Source: Haplomitrium mnioides
Lineage: Eukaryota > Marchantiophyta > Haplomitriopsida > Calobryales
DNA: 64,000 nucleotides
Direction of reading: 5' to 3'
Assembly (NCBI GenBank): GCA_049999725.1
Contig: JBNGIS010008920.1
Span: forward strand, 59,777-123,776
Part shown: piece after piece, positions 8,513 through 20,834 of the stretch
Numbering within the stretch: the stretch's first letter is position 1
How the letters are laid out: the number at the start of each line of letters is the position of its first letter
Notes under the pieces: model-generated
The model's database searches: none
What the model saw: only the letters and a program-made list of their open reading frames with translations
What the model was told of the DNA's origin: nothing
Position numbers and translations under genes: made by a program

Positions 8513-11110
8513 TTCAACTGAACCTACAATGGTGCATACATATACTTATTTTATGAAAATCAAATGTGACAATAGACTCCATTTTTGTTTGATCCAATGC
8601 ACATTGAGTGCAAAATATGAAAGTCATTTATGAATATGCAATAGATATTGGCTTGAACTTTTTGGATGCAATACACATTGTGTGCAATAAAACATAGTTG
8701 GAAGTAGCCAAGAATGATGTTGATTTTTTTCCTTCTACAAGTTGAGTTTTATTATGTAGAAGAAAATGCATGAAAAAAATCATTTTAGCACAGCAAGACA
8801 TCAAGAATAGACACTTCCAAAAGCTATTCAAGTCTATAGGAGAATGGTGCCAACAATTTATGCTCTCAATTAATAATAAGGTAAAATCTTAAGCCTTCAA
8901 TTTCTCATCATTACAATATGCAAATGAATCCCTAGATTAGACAAAAATACACACTAAAGATTGAAATATATCTTTTTGTGGTAACTATATTGATGGGTCA
9001 ATGTAAAGGAAACTACAATCTCTAGAAATTCTAGCACAAAAGTGTTTACTATTAATACACTACAAATATCAAAGAAGAAATCAAGAGTCATGCAAGAGGT
9101 TTGTTTGAAAAATTTGTCATATGCATAAATGTAGATGAAAGTTTTCATATTTATGTTTGATTAAATGATTAGTGGTGCAAGAACTCAATAGATTATGACA
9201 AATGTGTTACAAGCAATATAGTTAAGCATTAGAAATGGGTTATAGATTGATGACAAGTTATGGTATTGTAGACTTATAGAGAAGATTATGAAAATCAAAT
9301 TCTACAATATCCTAATGGTAGTCTTATTTTGCCAATGGTACAAGATAGTGTCTACAAGATTTGGATATTAGTTGCTTCAACCATGCACAAATAAATCATG
9401 TATTAATAAATCATTACAACATTGATCAATTGCATTATCATTGTAATTCAGCTAAGAAATTCATATGGGTAATTATGGATGATTTTTAGTATACTTTTTT
9501 GTTGATAATTAGCAAGAATATGTTTTAAATTTAGTAAAAAGATGCATGTTGATGCTTTTATTCTTGGAAACTACGTTCAAACTAAAGTCATTTCTATTCA
9601 ATTCATATGCATTAATTTAAAACACATTGGTACATAGTCAAAGATAATTTATTCCATAAAACCTATCAGATTTGGCTAAATGAAAAGGTGCACTTGTATG
9701 TCTTTGAATATATCTCTTTTATTATCAATCTAACACAAAAAGAACATTCCATTATGATGTTTGTATATTTATTTCTTACTATTTCTATTTGGTGACAAGC
9801 ACTTTTTTTTGTTGTTCTTTTTAATGTGTGAAGTAAAGAATAACTTTAGAGATTATAGCAATTTTGAAGAGCTTGAGTATTCTATTTGAACTTTCACTCA
9901 AAATAAACAAAAAAACATACAAATCCTCCTTAACTATTATTACTTATTTGTAATGATTAAACATTTTATAACAACCATCACGTCTTCTATATGTCATTTT
10001 TGTATGTTTGTTTGTAAATATTTTGTTTGTATGTGCTACATAGTCTTATTGCATTTTTCTAGTAGGGTTTTTGAAACCCTACAACATAGGATTATATTGT
10101 AATATGACTATACTAATAGCACAAATGCTTTGAGCTTCAATAGTATATACCTTCAATTATTTCTTGTAGTGATAAGCCATGGCTAATTTAATCTTTTGAT
10201 TAAATAAACCAAGTTTCCTAGTAGGTCATTTGATTCAATGTATTATTTTTCATATGGTTGTTTGTAGTAGAAATTAAGTTTATAGCTATAAAACGTTTCG
10301 TGTTATATTCATTTGATCTTCTATAGTTCTTGGTATAGTTAAAGTATAGATTTAACTTTTTGCTATTAATAGCTCCAATATATTTACTTGCAAAATGATC
10401 ATACTATTTTATGTTTTCATATACTATTGTTTCTTTAAAGTATCCATGTAACATCAATTAATTACTATGGTTGTATTTTTCTACATTTATTTCAACTACC
10501 ATACAAACTTTGATACTTATTTGCATACTTAGTATTTATTAAGTTTCTTATTAATATTTGGATGAAAAAATGTTGATTATATGATTTATAACTTACAAAT
10601 ATTGCTACATAGCAAGTAAATTGTAGTGCACTTGCAATTAAACATTTTTATAGCTTTTGATTTCATTCATGTGATGAAATATATGTTGGTTACTACTATG
10701 TACAGAATATATAAGCAAAGACAAAAGTATTTTTGTTAAATAGCTAAGAAAATTACAAAGAAAATATTTTTGAGAGAAAAAAGAAAGAACATAATTTGGT
10801 GATATAGTTTTAGCAAACTTGACTAAAATGAAATAAAAATATCAATTTGCATGTAAAGTATATAAGTATTTAGTAGTATAGATATTATTGGTGATAAAGC
10901 TACATAGATTATGGTTAAGAAATTATTGGATGTAGTGAGAGACCAAAAGTATATATATATAATAAACTTCAATAACATTTTTTTTTCTTTTTTTGAGACG
11001 TTGCTATAGTCACACTTTCTAGTCCAACTTGAGAACCAATAATTGGTCAATTGAAAGTTGCTTAAGGTGACAAGATTTTGCAATCAAAATTGAATGAGTT
11101 ATGGAATTTC
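8513..11110. other. AT-rich intergenic DNA, no genes seen
   Basis: Both strands give only short frames of low-complexity Phe/Ile/Lys/Tyr composition. I see no retroelement motif, LTR border or RNA gene here. Confidence 0.5.
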
Positions 11111-11340
11111 CTTCTAAGAGAAAAAGAAACAAACATGTTTTCTTGAATCTTTATCATGAGCTATTGAAAAATACATGTTTACAACAAACTTATCATGTTG
11201 GTGTGATTGTAGGGTATTCTTTGAAGTAAAAAGAAAAAACAAACATGTTGTCTTGAATCAGAAATTCATCATTAGCTACTAGAAAAATGCACATTTACAG
11301 CATTGTCATCATGTTTATGTGATTGTAGTATATTATTCAA
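11111..11340. repeat. Tandem duplication of about 110 bp
   Basis: Two diverged copies start near 11112 and 11217. Shared strings are AACAAACATGTT, TCTTGAATC, a GAAAAAT/GCACAT-like stretch and GTGATTGTAG. Non-coding. Confidence 0.7.
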
Positions 11341-11399
11341 TGTGTTACTCTTGTTCTTCTTTTTTGTACGAGATATCTGCTTCTTGAGAAAGGAAGTCA

Positions 11400-11700
11400 A
11401 TCTCTAGTATCAAAGCCTATTTCAACAACTGCTACTTTGAACCAATTACTACTACTCGGTTCTTGTTTTATTTGGCATTTGCAAAAACAAAATTTGAAAA
11501 TTTAGCATCTAAAATCATGAATTTCATGCTAGTAATATTCGTTTGTAAAAAAAAAGTAATTTTATGAATAAAAATTGCTTATTTCAAGTGCACATTGTAT
11601 TAAAATAAAATCATTTTATAAATATTCAAACAAAATTGCTTTCATAATTTCATCTTTATAAGGCATGAGCATTACCAAACAAAATATATACAAAATGTAC
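11400..11700 (-). repeat. Distal 3' flank of PMT3 unit (inverted match to 3606-3877)
   Basis: Read on the minus strand this shows the same order of landmarks as the distal PMT1 flank. Its position on the 3' side of PMT3 means both units were copied with their downstream DNA. Confidence 0.5.
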
Positions 11701-11849
11701 ACTATATTTGTTGTTAAATATTCTTAAAACTAACAATGACATCATTAATTTGAAAATTTGATAAAAACATTAAAATTTTATTAGAAAAAATGTGAACTAG
11801 AACTCTACAATGTAGGCACAAGAAGATTGTTGAAGAAAAATTGTGAAAA

Positions 11850-12010
11850 TCCTCTTGAAGCCTATGCGCACATGGACAACTGAGGCATGTGTGTTGGCAT
11901 GATTTGTTTGAAAAGGTCCATACGCGTAGGGACAACTACAACCAATTTGAGCTTGAACAACTTAAGCCCACCTGCGTTTGAAGAACTAAAGCCCAAGCAA
12001 GTAGGGACTA
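11850..12010 (-). repeat. Palindrome-type repeats, PMT3 3' flank
   Basis: Diverged units such as CCTATGCGCACATGGACA and GTCCATACGCGTAGGGAC lie about 290-450 bp beyond the PMT3 stop codon. This matches the placement of the 3190-3505 array after PMT1. Confidence 0.5.
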
Positions 12011-12932
12011 TTGAGTAATTGGAAGTAGAGACTGCAAAAGCCCTTCTAAGAAGGGAATTAGAAAACAAATGAATAAAGAAAACTTGAACAAAAAATGGAA
12101 AAAGAAAGTGAGATTCCATGTAAGCATAGACTTTATTGTTAATTTATATGAAAACTTATACATTTAGCTCACAAACCATTTTGTGTAAGAAATTGAATTG
12201 TGAAGAAAAAACTTAAATTGGATTTGGAATGCAACAAGAATGAAACTTAATCAAATAATACTTTGTGAAGAAAAAACTTTAGTATGTACAAAAATTAAAT
12301 CACTCTGATGGTGTAGCTTTATCCTCTTCAAGAGGAATTGTCTGATCTAAATGCCTGAGAAGCTTCAGCATCCATAGCCATACAAAGTTCTGTTAAGACT
12401 TTCCACTCCCATAGATTTCAACAAAACTACCAATAGCATGTGCAGTACGAGGAGGAACATGTTTCTTTTGGTGCATATATACTATCTGCAATTTGGTCAC
12501 ATCAGATGGAAAAAAAGCCATTGTCAAAACTCTATGAGGAACATAGATAGATTGACATCTATTATGTTCCACAACGATGCAATTTTGCATCAACTTTGAA
12601 GCATTGACAAAGCCTGTACCGGATTCAGAGCAAAGATTTAAGATCTTATCTTGCTCTATTGATGACTGGTCAATGAAAATTTTATAAAGAGCGAGGGGCT
12701 TTTGGTAAACATTTATAGGAGCATCATCTTGTGGATGTTTTAGCTTAGCCTACAAAGCAAGAAAACTAAACACACTTTGCATAATTTGTTGAAGACAACC
12801 ACTCAAATCATCAAGTGCAAGTTGAAGAGCCTTATGCTCCTCTTGCCCTCCTTTTTCTAGTAGCCCACAGTTAAGTACTCGTAGGTGTGAGCACTTCTTG
12901 AACCACCACAATGATGAATATTGCTTTTGTCC

Positions 12933-13028
12933 CTATAGCAAGAAAAACAAACAAATTGGACACTTGAAATATAGTGTAGGAAAACTAAACAAGATTAAGT
13001 AAAAAAATAAATTTAAAAAAAAACTTAC
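12933..13028 (-). other. PMT3 intron 2
   Basis: Minus-strand donor GTAAGT at 13028 and acceptor TGCTATAG at 12933; 96 bp, against 95 bp in PMT1 at the same codon position. Confidence 0.6.
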
Positions 13029-13578
13029 AAGATATCGTCATCGATGGCACAACAAACCTCTGAAAGAGCATCCTTGATGACACCAAATTGTTCCAAAACT
13101 AGATTATTACAAAAGACCAAAAGTTAGAAGTCCTAATTGCCACAAAAGAGGAAACCATATTAAAAATGTCATCCTTGGTAAAGGGTTCAGATTTGTGGTG
13201 CTTACATTTCTTAAGGTTATAGCTATAAGGAATGTCTACAATAGTGAAACATTTAGGTTTCATAAATCTTGTCAACAAACAAGCATTTGCCTCCCTGTGG
13301 ACTTGGTAATATGCCATCTTGAGTCCATGAATAAAGAATATTAAGTCCTCGTCTTCGTCTCAAAAAAATTCTTTAATGAGAAGGACAACAACATCATTTT
13401 GTTGCCTTGATTTCCACTCTCTAGCTTTATGGCAATGAAATAGAAAAGCAAGAGGGTAGGAAACAAGTGTTGGAGCCTGGTCTTGATCTTTTGAGGCTTC
13501 TTTGACCTCCAATCTTTTTCACCATTTGGTAGCTGCAGTCAATGTTTTGGCAAGTTGCCGTTTAAAGGTTTTGTCCCT

Positions 13579-14188
13579 CTGCATACCAAAAAAAAAATGT
13601 AGACTTTAAAGAGGAAGACCAGACAAGCCAGAACCCTCAAGTCAATCTTAGCATTGACTTAAGAGTCTATAATAGCATGGATATTGGAGTCCAAGCTAGC
13701 AAGGAAATTGAAGTCCTTGCGTGCATGGGCATTGAAGTCCATGCGCCTCAACATTAAAGTCTTTGCGTACATGGGCATTGAAGTCCATGCGCGCATGGAC
13801 TTTAGAGTCCAGGCAAGCGTGGTCTCTCAAGTCCATGCACATAGACTTGAGAGTCCCAACACGCATAGATTTGTTGATGGATTCTCAAGTCTTGGCACGT
13901 ATAGACTGGAGAGTACAAGCACGCTCAGACTCTCAAGTCCATGTTGGCATTGGTTTCAATATCTAGAAGCAACGACTTGAAATGGAAGTCGCGCTTGGAC
14001 TAGAGATTTCTTGCACGCATGGACTAGAGAGCCCATGCGCGCCAAATTAGAGAGTCTTTGCATGAACACACTTGTTAGTCCATGATTGCATAGACTTAAA
14101 AAGTCATTTTTATTCGAGCAAATGTCCATTTGGAAAAAAAATCAATGCAACTCTAGAAAACAAATGTAGAATGGAAAAACAAACTTAC
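13579..14188 (-). other. PMT3 intron 1 with palindromic array
   Basis: Donor GTAAGT at 14188 and acceptor GGTATGCAG at 13579 on the minus strand. Bases 13640-14110 contain about fifteen tandem palindromic units. The segment 13781-13802 is a perfect 22-bp palindrome with core GTCCATGCGCGCATGGAC. Period is about 24-28 bp. Confidence 0.68.
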
Positions 14189-15769
14189 TAAAAGCTTCTC
14201 AAAATTGGAGTAAAACGAAGACATCTTTGACTCATCAATGTGGAGAGGGTACTTCTCTCTTGCTTCTTTCCTAGAGCTGCACTAGATTTTGGACCAAAAA
14301 GACTTGACCATGACCTCTAAGATTTTATGTCTCTCTAGCTCACGAGACATCTCTTCTATTGAAAGCTATTTTGCTTCCATATGTTTCAAAACAGAGATTT
14401 AAACTTCGTCTGGAAGACCCTGAAGGGATCTCCACGATGTCCACTTCATGTCTTTTATTCTCAAAGATCCTTTGGCCTTAAGCTTCTAGCCCTTCACCAT
14501 ATTTTTCTCCCACATAGAAAAAATGCTCTTTTGTAAATCCTAGAGCTCACCTCTTTGGAATGATAGCTAGAACCAATTGTCTTGAGAAGTGATTGTCTTC
14601 TTAAAAGTCAACTTCAGCTTGATCTCTAAGGTCTCCAACACCAACTCTCTTTTTAATTTCTAGGATGAATCCATCCCACTCTCCATAAACTTGAGATGCC
14701 AATATTCGACCTTCTGAATCGATGTTATTTCCAATCAATACCTTTGGTTGTATTTGTCATTTGTTGTAAATATGCAAGCTTCTATTAGTGTGAAGCCCAC
14801 GTACACATAACAGATGTAGAACAACAACATTGGATTCTTTGTTTCACATTTTGTGAGTAAACGTTGTCTTGCAGTAGCACTGTAATTGTCTCTTGCAATC
14901 TCCTACTGATACTTGTCACGGTTTCTCATATCGAACTTTGACTTACCCTTCAACTTGCACTTCGAATCAACAACAACAATGAAAAAATTGTGTGCATACT
15001 TATTGGTGAACATTCTCTATATCAAAAGCTCAACAAAGTCTTCATTCAATCTCCTAATCTGGAATGGCCCCTAATTGTCCATTCTTGGTTTTGGCAGGTT
15101 TAAATTCTTTAGCTGAATTGTAGTAGTTTCCTCTCTAACTCTACATCGATGGATTGTAGACTCCATGATTTTATTTTTGTCTTTCTCAGACACTGTTTGA
15201 GAGTCCACTTTCTCACGTTCTTGAAATATTCACATCCTCTTTTGCGATTTTGTTTTTGGTTTGGATGTTGGAGATTGATTTGACTTTGGCTCTGCTTCCT
15301 CCCTTGAGTTGCGAGATGTTGAAGACAAAGGGGAAGACGAAGATGACCTTGTTGGAGAGTGGGAGGAGGCTGGCTCCTCTTCAATAATGGGTATAGGAAC
15401 ATGCTTCTTCTTTGAGACAACGTGTTTCTTCTTCTTTGAAACCTTGACTAGCTTTATCGCCTTTCTGTTTTTGCAACTAATGGTCATGGTGATGTTGCTG
15501 TTGATATGGTCTCCGTACTTGGATTCAACACTAGCTACTGAATATAGACTCTTTGTTTTGGCTTCAATAGCTTGATGTTAATGACTAGCTTGATGAAGCT
15601 CACTCGACAAGCTTTATGTCAAGGTAGGCATCAACAAAGTCCACCAAATATTGAGTAAATTGAAAAAAAATTAAAAATCAAACATGTTGCACAAAAACAA
15701 TCTATATGTTTATTAGGAATTTAAACTTTTGAACCTACAACCAAAGCTAGAAAAGAAGTTGGTATCTAA

Positions 15770-15950
15770 ACGCGAGCAGAGACTCGGAGTCTGTGCACGT
15801 ATGGACTTCGGAGTTCAAGAGTGCAGTGACTCAAGAGTACATACGAGTAGGGACTCATGAGTCCTTGCACAAAACAACTCTGGAATCTATGCGCGCATTA
15901 ACTCGGAAGTCCAAGTGCAAGTAGAGTTTAGAGTCCAAACGCGTATGAAA
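15770..15950 (-). repeat. Palindromic repeats upstream of the PMT3 linker exon
   Basis: About six diverged units such as GAGTCTGTGCACGTATGGAC and AATCTATGCGCGCATTAACT lie between the putative 5' exon and the linker exon. They are probably in another intron, but its exact borders were not resolved. Confidence 0.55.
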
Positions 15951-16339
15951 ACAAATGAAAAATAGTTTTGATATCTTCCCTTGTCATCATCCTTAGCCGA
16001 TTGTAGATGCTTGGCAAAGATGTCCTTTTGATTTATCTCTGTAAAGCAAAATCGTTTGCGAGAGCCCTTGTAGAGGGTAATCCAACAATCACATGGGCAT
16101 TTTAGTCCAAATAACCATGATTAGAGAGGGGTAGCAAGCCCTCGTCGGGCTGCTTTTGATTTTCCTACAGACTAAATCGACCATCACAACACAAGAATTC
16201 TTTGTCTTGACCAAAACCCAAACGAGTAAACATCTTATGTGAAAATTCTTTGCGGAAAGTCTATTATGACAAGAGATTTGTCAAGTAAAAGCTTGATCCA
16301 ATGCTAATTTCTAAATTGAAGTAAGTTTCATGTTGTTGA

Positions 16340-18130
16340 AATAATTTATTGTCATTGTGCAAGATAGATTTTTTGAAAATTGTGAGAGAAAAGTATTTTC
16401 GACAAAGCATAAAGAATCGAGATATCACATTGCAATGGGGAAAACCAAGAAAAGACTCTGATGTTAACAATCAGATCACTCATCCTAGTGGTTTCATTGT
16501 CTATAGAAAAGCCTTCAAATTTAAATTATCAGTAGGTAATGATAGAATTCAAAGGATTCCATATCTCACAAACACACATCCTAGAGGCATTTTTGAAAAA
16601 ATTGAATTATCTGCTTTAGGAGTATTTGTGCTTGAGTAGATGAAGAATTTTTTTCTAGGGTACTCCGAGAGAATGCCCACTCACAAAGTTTATAACTTGC
16701 TTAATAATTTTACAAAATTGGAAGTCTACTTCACAACTTATGTGAGAGAGAAAGATCTCAATTGTATTTTTAGTTTCTTAATTCTTACAAAATATTGGAA
16801 AACTAATTTTAAAAATGTAAACATTCCAAATTGCAATAGATTTGATGTTTGTAAAACATGCGAAGAAATAAAATCATTGCGAGAAAAATTCGGCTTGAAG
16901 TCCGACAAAGGTGACAAATTTCTTCTCTTTTGAAACCTTTGGTTAATCTTTGTTCTTTTTTCAAGACTCAAAGCTTAATTTTAAAGATGTTATGTTTTCT
17001 CAACTTAGTGGCAAAAGATATTTGTTTTGTTAAGTTGTTCAGCAAACAAGATTTGAGTCAAATAATTCTAAGCAACTTAAGTTGTAAGGACATAGTCTAT
17101 GCTCGAATAAGGTCTATTGTTTTTAGTTTGAATCCAAACCTTGTCTACAACCAAATAAAGTGAGGAAATGGATCTGATTATTGGTGGTGACCTTAGCCTT
17201 ACAACAAGTTTTACTTTTGTTGCTTTGAATGAAGAACCCTTTGCTAGGAAAACAATAGCAAGAATCGTTTTTGTTGTTTGCAAATCCTATGTGCGTATAA
17301 GTTTTGTTTTGAATTCTTTCAAAACCAGTCGCAATAACATTCAAAGTAAGCTATGATATTGGTGTTGTTGTTTTTTGTCCTATGAGCGTATATGATCAGT
17401 TGTTGTCTATACTGATCCTATTGGTGCATAGGATCTGTTCTAGTATTTTTAATCCTTTGTGAACAAAGAGTCTAAGCTAACTTTGAAATTATAGGTCTAG
17501 TATGTGACCTTTTGTTAGCAATCTTGTTTTTCTCTTTTCAAAACTTTTGTTTATTTCAAGTCAAACACAAATACTTGTTGTGAATGTTACTAAGATTCTC
17601 GTTTATTCACTTAATGTAAATTTTATTTTTAATCTTTTTATAAATTTTTACTTCTACCAATCCAAACATTTATTTAAGGTGATTTGAATATTTTTTGCAT
17701 CTCAGGTTGTCTTTTAAAGTTTGAAACATCAACACATATTTTACTGAACTACTTTTATGTCTTTTGTGCTTTTTGATAATGTAGTCAAATATAATTGCCA
17801 ATGTTTTCTTCATCATGACCAACACATAAAAGAAAGAACAAAACTTACAAACCATCAAAGAAAATATTATATCAATGGTCAAAAGTACTTAGGAGTTGTC
17901 ATTGATGAAATGGATTAGAAGAAAAAAACTTTTCCTCACTCACCTTTGCCACCAACAAACATTGATAAAGATTGTTTGGTAGGTGTGCATGTTGTTGGTG
18001 CCTTAATATTCAATCATGCTCTTTCTTTAATGGTCTTCTTTACCTAGGGAAACTTGAGAAGCGATTATACTTTGATAGAAACTGTGCTCAACACTACAAC
18101 AAACAATTCTCGCAATGTTGGAAAAGGTTC
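16340..18130 (+). pseudogene. Remnant of a DDE-transposase-like repeat family
   Basis: Scattered plus-strand frames keep protein-like order: IKNRDITLQWGKPRKDSDVN and FVLE (16349-16639), then CNRFDVCKTCEEIKSLREKFG (16640-16933), then near 17830-18010 NHQRKYYINGQKYLGVVIDE, MD and VGVHVVGALIFNHALS. I relate the pattern (paired Cys before LKxxREK, then a K/Y-L-x-V-I-D-x-M-D strand with PPxNID and VGVHxVG) to multicopy transposase-like proteins with an IIDGMDQ-type motif found in plants and aquatic animals. That link is from memory and weak. The region is full of stops and shifts. It abuts the 5' fragment of PMT4. Confidence 0.35.
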
Positions 18131-18139
18131 AAAAAGCAA

Positions 18140-18237
18140 GGTTCAAGGGTTCTTTGTGGATGAAGGACATGAAGTGGACACTCTCGAAATTATTTCAAGA
18201 TCTTTTTGATGAAAAAAAAGTTCTTGATTTTGAGAAG
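18140..18237 (+). pseudogene. PMT4, 5' fragment, left of the gypsy B insertion
   Basis: It reads FKGSLWMKDMKWTLSKLFQD then LFDEKKVLDFEK, aligning with GSFRMEDMKRTSWRSLQG and DEVKISVLKRVE of PMT1. It stops at AGAAG (18233-18237), the 5-bp target duplication of gypsy B. The gene resumes at 48940 after the second AGAAG. Using the duplication once, the alignment to PMT1 continues across the site with no gained or lost codon. No ParB-like domain was recognised upstream, so the copy was already truncated. Confidence 0.65.
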
Positions 18238-19179
18238 TTATAAAAATCCAAGATGAGAAGTCAAGGTGCATGCATGGAGAGTACAAAGCAGGAAGGAAGA
18301 GAGAAAAAGGAGAAAACACAGATGCAAAAGGCATAAATGGTGAACAACAGACATTATCAAAACAGATAGAAATCAATTTGGAATCAAATTAAAGGATTGA
18401 CATTGAAATTAAAAGTAAATTTCTTTAGGATTTAGAAATGCAATTGTAGAAATAGTACTTTCGTTTTGAAAATACAAGTATCATGCCAAATCAATGGAGT
18501 AATACAGCTTGAACAACCAAGACGGAGAAAAAAACGATTCAACAGAAAAAAGAAGAAAAACATCTCATGTAACTCAGTTGTGTGCATGTGCAAGTGTGTT
18601 GTTAGAGCGTGTGTTTGTATGAGTAAGGTTTGTCTAAGTGCAATTATGGAAAGTCGTTTGGTTTTAGTGGAAATAAAAAATTTAATATTGAAACACTACT
18701 TAAAATGCTAATTTTAAGCTACCATCCAAAGGCCAAAAACCGAGATAGGAAGAGCAGTTCAAATAAAGCAATCTATATCAATAGTGGAGATTAAAAAAAC
18801 AAAAACCTCGTTTAGGTTAGAGCTCCTTTGAACAAAAAAAAGGGAGGCTTCATTTTTTGCCCCCCTCTCTCTTGTATGACACTGATTTTCTATGAAACAA
18901 TGTGTTTCCTTAGGAAAAGATTGCTGAAGTAGTGCGTGGGAAAAACTTGATTATAGAAATTGCCAAAGAAGCTAAAGGAGGAAGATCTTTGTACTAGCTG
19001 GAAAACGATGCGGATGAATAGTGGCATGCAACTCTCGGAAATGATGTTTTATATTGAGTTCTAGCTAGAAATGTTGCAAATCATACTCATAGCGAAGACA
19101 ATACAATGTGTGTTAGTGATGCCCCAAAATAAAAAACCTCAATTTCTTTGTAAGATATGCTTGTGCAATCAGCGTACTA
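18238..19179 (+). repeat. Gypsy B 5' LTR, left part
   Basis: It aligns with 44997-45910 of the 3' LTR: shared AAGTCAAGGTGCAT, the TG-rich stretch, AAACAAAATACC-like and TGGCATG-containing strings. The alignment stops at 19179, where the gypsy A array begins, and resumes at 33408. Confidence 0.75.
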
Positions 19180-20342
19180 TGAAGGCATGGAAAGGTTTTA
19201 TGAGAATTTTAATGTGATTTGACCATTTTCATAGAATGGGATATATTGTGATGCAATATGGAGAAGACTTAGAAGCTATTAGAAGAAACTTAGATTTGAT
19301 CGGTTTTCTTCAATATGTGTAGATTTGAGTACATACTGAATTGTATTCTTATTAGAAATGTTTATAAATAGATATTCTTTTAGGTGGATAGAATATTTCT
19401 CAAGCAACTAGTAAACATTTACATAAGTGAAAAAGCCTTTGTAAACCTGATGTTGTAACCGATCAAAGTTACAAAAGTAGTCTGTCAAAAAATCAAAACA
19501 AATAGTATTTTAGGGTTTAAAATACAAATAATATTATATAGGTAGAAAGTTTACCTCACAAGCTCTCCAAAAAAGTATAGTACAGGCAAATGGAATAAGT
19601 AGTAAGGATTTTATGGAGATTCTTCTAGAATAGACTAAAGAGGTGAAAAGTCAAGAAAAATCAATTTGTTTTTTGACTTATTCTTTGAGAGAATCTCGAA
19701 GTATCATCTTAAGAATTGTTTTTAAGGACAAATGCAAAGTTGAATAGTCTTGGATCAATTAGTTAAGATTCTTAGACAAGAGAAGCTCCAAATAAGAAGC
19801 TTTTTCTTGAAGAAGTGAACCAAAGTACACACACTTGAGGAGGTACTTTTAGGATTTAATAATTAGGGAGATAATCAACATGAATTCCTTACCAAAGGTG
19901 ATAGAATATTTAGTTTCACTCCTAGTAACTCTCTAGACTAGTATGTAAGAAGGAAGAGAAGAGAGGAGAAGAGCTTGAGTAAGACTTGGTTTCATTTGTG
20001 GCTTGAGATTTGAGAGTTGTGATAAACCTTTGGGGAAGCACTTGGAGGAACTCTTCGAGGACTTACTTTGAAGGCTCATTGCGGGGTAAACACTTGAGGA
20101 GTTATTTTTCATAGAGCAAGAAGTTTTTTGAGAGTTAGAAATATGAGAGGAAGAGTGTTTTGTTTGAGAACATTTGGAGTAAAGAGTGGAGAATTCCAAT
20201 ATACTTTTGTATTGAGTACTTATGTTTGGTAGAATTTGTTGTGTATTGATGATTGAAGCCACACTTCTACCCACCTCTAATATTCCATGTGCACTTAATA
20301 TCAAAGTCACATGAGGAGAAATCGGCGAAGCCTCTAGCTTCA
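19180..20342 (+). repeat. Gypsy A LTR1
   Basis: 1163 bp, starting TGAAGG and ending CTTCA. Its right half carries a minus-strand Ser/Lys-rich open frame (19933-20343) also seen in shorter form in LTR2 and LTR3. It is probably a by-product of low-complexity LTR sequence. After the LTR, a TGGTTTCGTAACC-like string at about 20348 could be the primer-binding site. Confidence 0.78.
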
Positions 20343-20834
20343 CAGTTTTGGTTTCGTAACCGAGACCTTATTAATGAGATGGAAAGAAGGTGGTGATTGG
20401 GCTTCATCGAGTTGAAAGTCAAGCAAGGACATGACAAGAAAGTAGCCAAGAGTTTATGAAATTGAAGGGAAGAGTAATAGCTCATCGCCGCCATGCAACA
20501 ACATTGAGTTGAAGAGATTCATCAATCTCGTGAGCTATTATTTGTTTTTAATAAGTGACTTTGCTTATTTGGCAACATTGTTGTGTTGATGAATGTACAC
20601 TCCAATAGAATAGGTTTGAATCTTGGAGTATGAACGATCATTTCATCAAATCAAGGAGAGAGTGCTCAACAGCCTCAATGGATGATTGAGAAATGACCAT
20701 TATCGTACGAGTATTGATTGTGGCTAAAATGCATATGCGTCAAAGATTGGTGGAACAATTTGGACTCGAATGAATGGACCAAATTTTGGCAGATCCAAAT
20801 TCATTTGTTTTCATGATTTTAATCCAAGCTATTT

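Larger units (their letters stand above)
12300..16240 (-). pseudogene. PMT3: longest ParB-methyltransferase copy, broken
   Basis: Minus-strand copy with the most complete gene layout. A possible 5' exon at about 15985-16240 reads VIVGLPSTRALANDFALQ and IFAKHLQSAKDDDKGRYQ. After an interval with palindromic repeats come the Lys/Ser linker (about 15110-15490), the ParB-like domain (about 14690-15070, GGNH degraded), the helical segment to 14189, exon 2 (13578-13029) and exon 3 (12932-12300). Motif IV reads IVDIPYSYNL. Motif X reads QKPLALYKIFIDQ. Motif I is damaged (NLCSESGTGFV), and the following strand keeps IVVEHNRCQSIYVP. Stops occur at 15071-15073 (TAG, same codon as PMT1 515), 14486-14488 (TAG, same as PMT1 1100) and elsewhere. 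The stop TGA is at 12302-12300. Confidence 0.68.

Noticed and set aside
6950-11110. Possible host genes in the AT-rich stretch
   Set aside because: All frames are short, low-complexity and without motifs. Composition alone explains them.
16264-16470. Minus-strand 68-codon frame, and similar short frames throughout
   Set aside because: Opposite-strand shadows of better supported plus-strand remnants.
19933-20343. 136-codon minus-strand Ser-rich frame
   Set aside because: It lies inside gypsy A LTR1. Equivalent frames in LTR2 (26341-26583) and LTR3 (32955-33251) are shorter and shifted, with no conserved motif, so it is probably a chance frame in LTR sequence.
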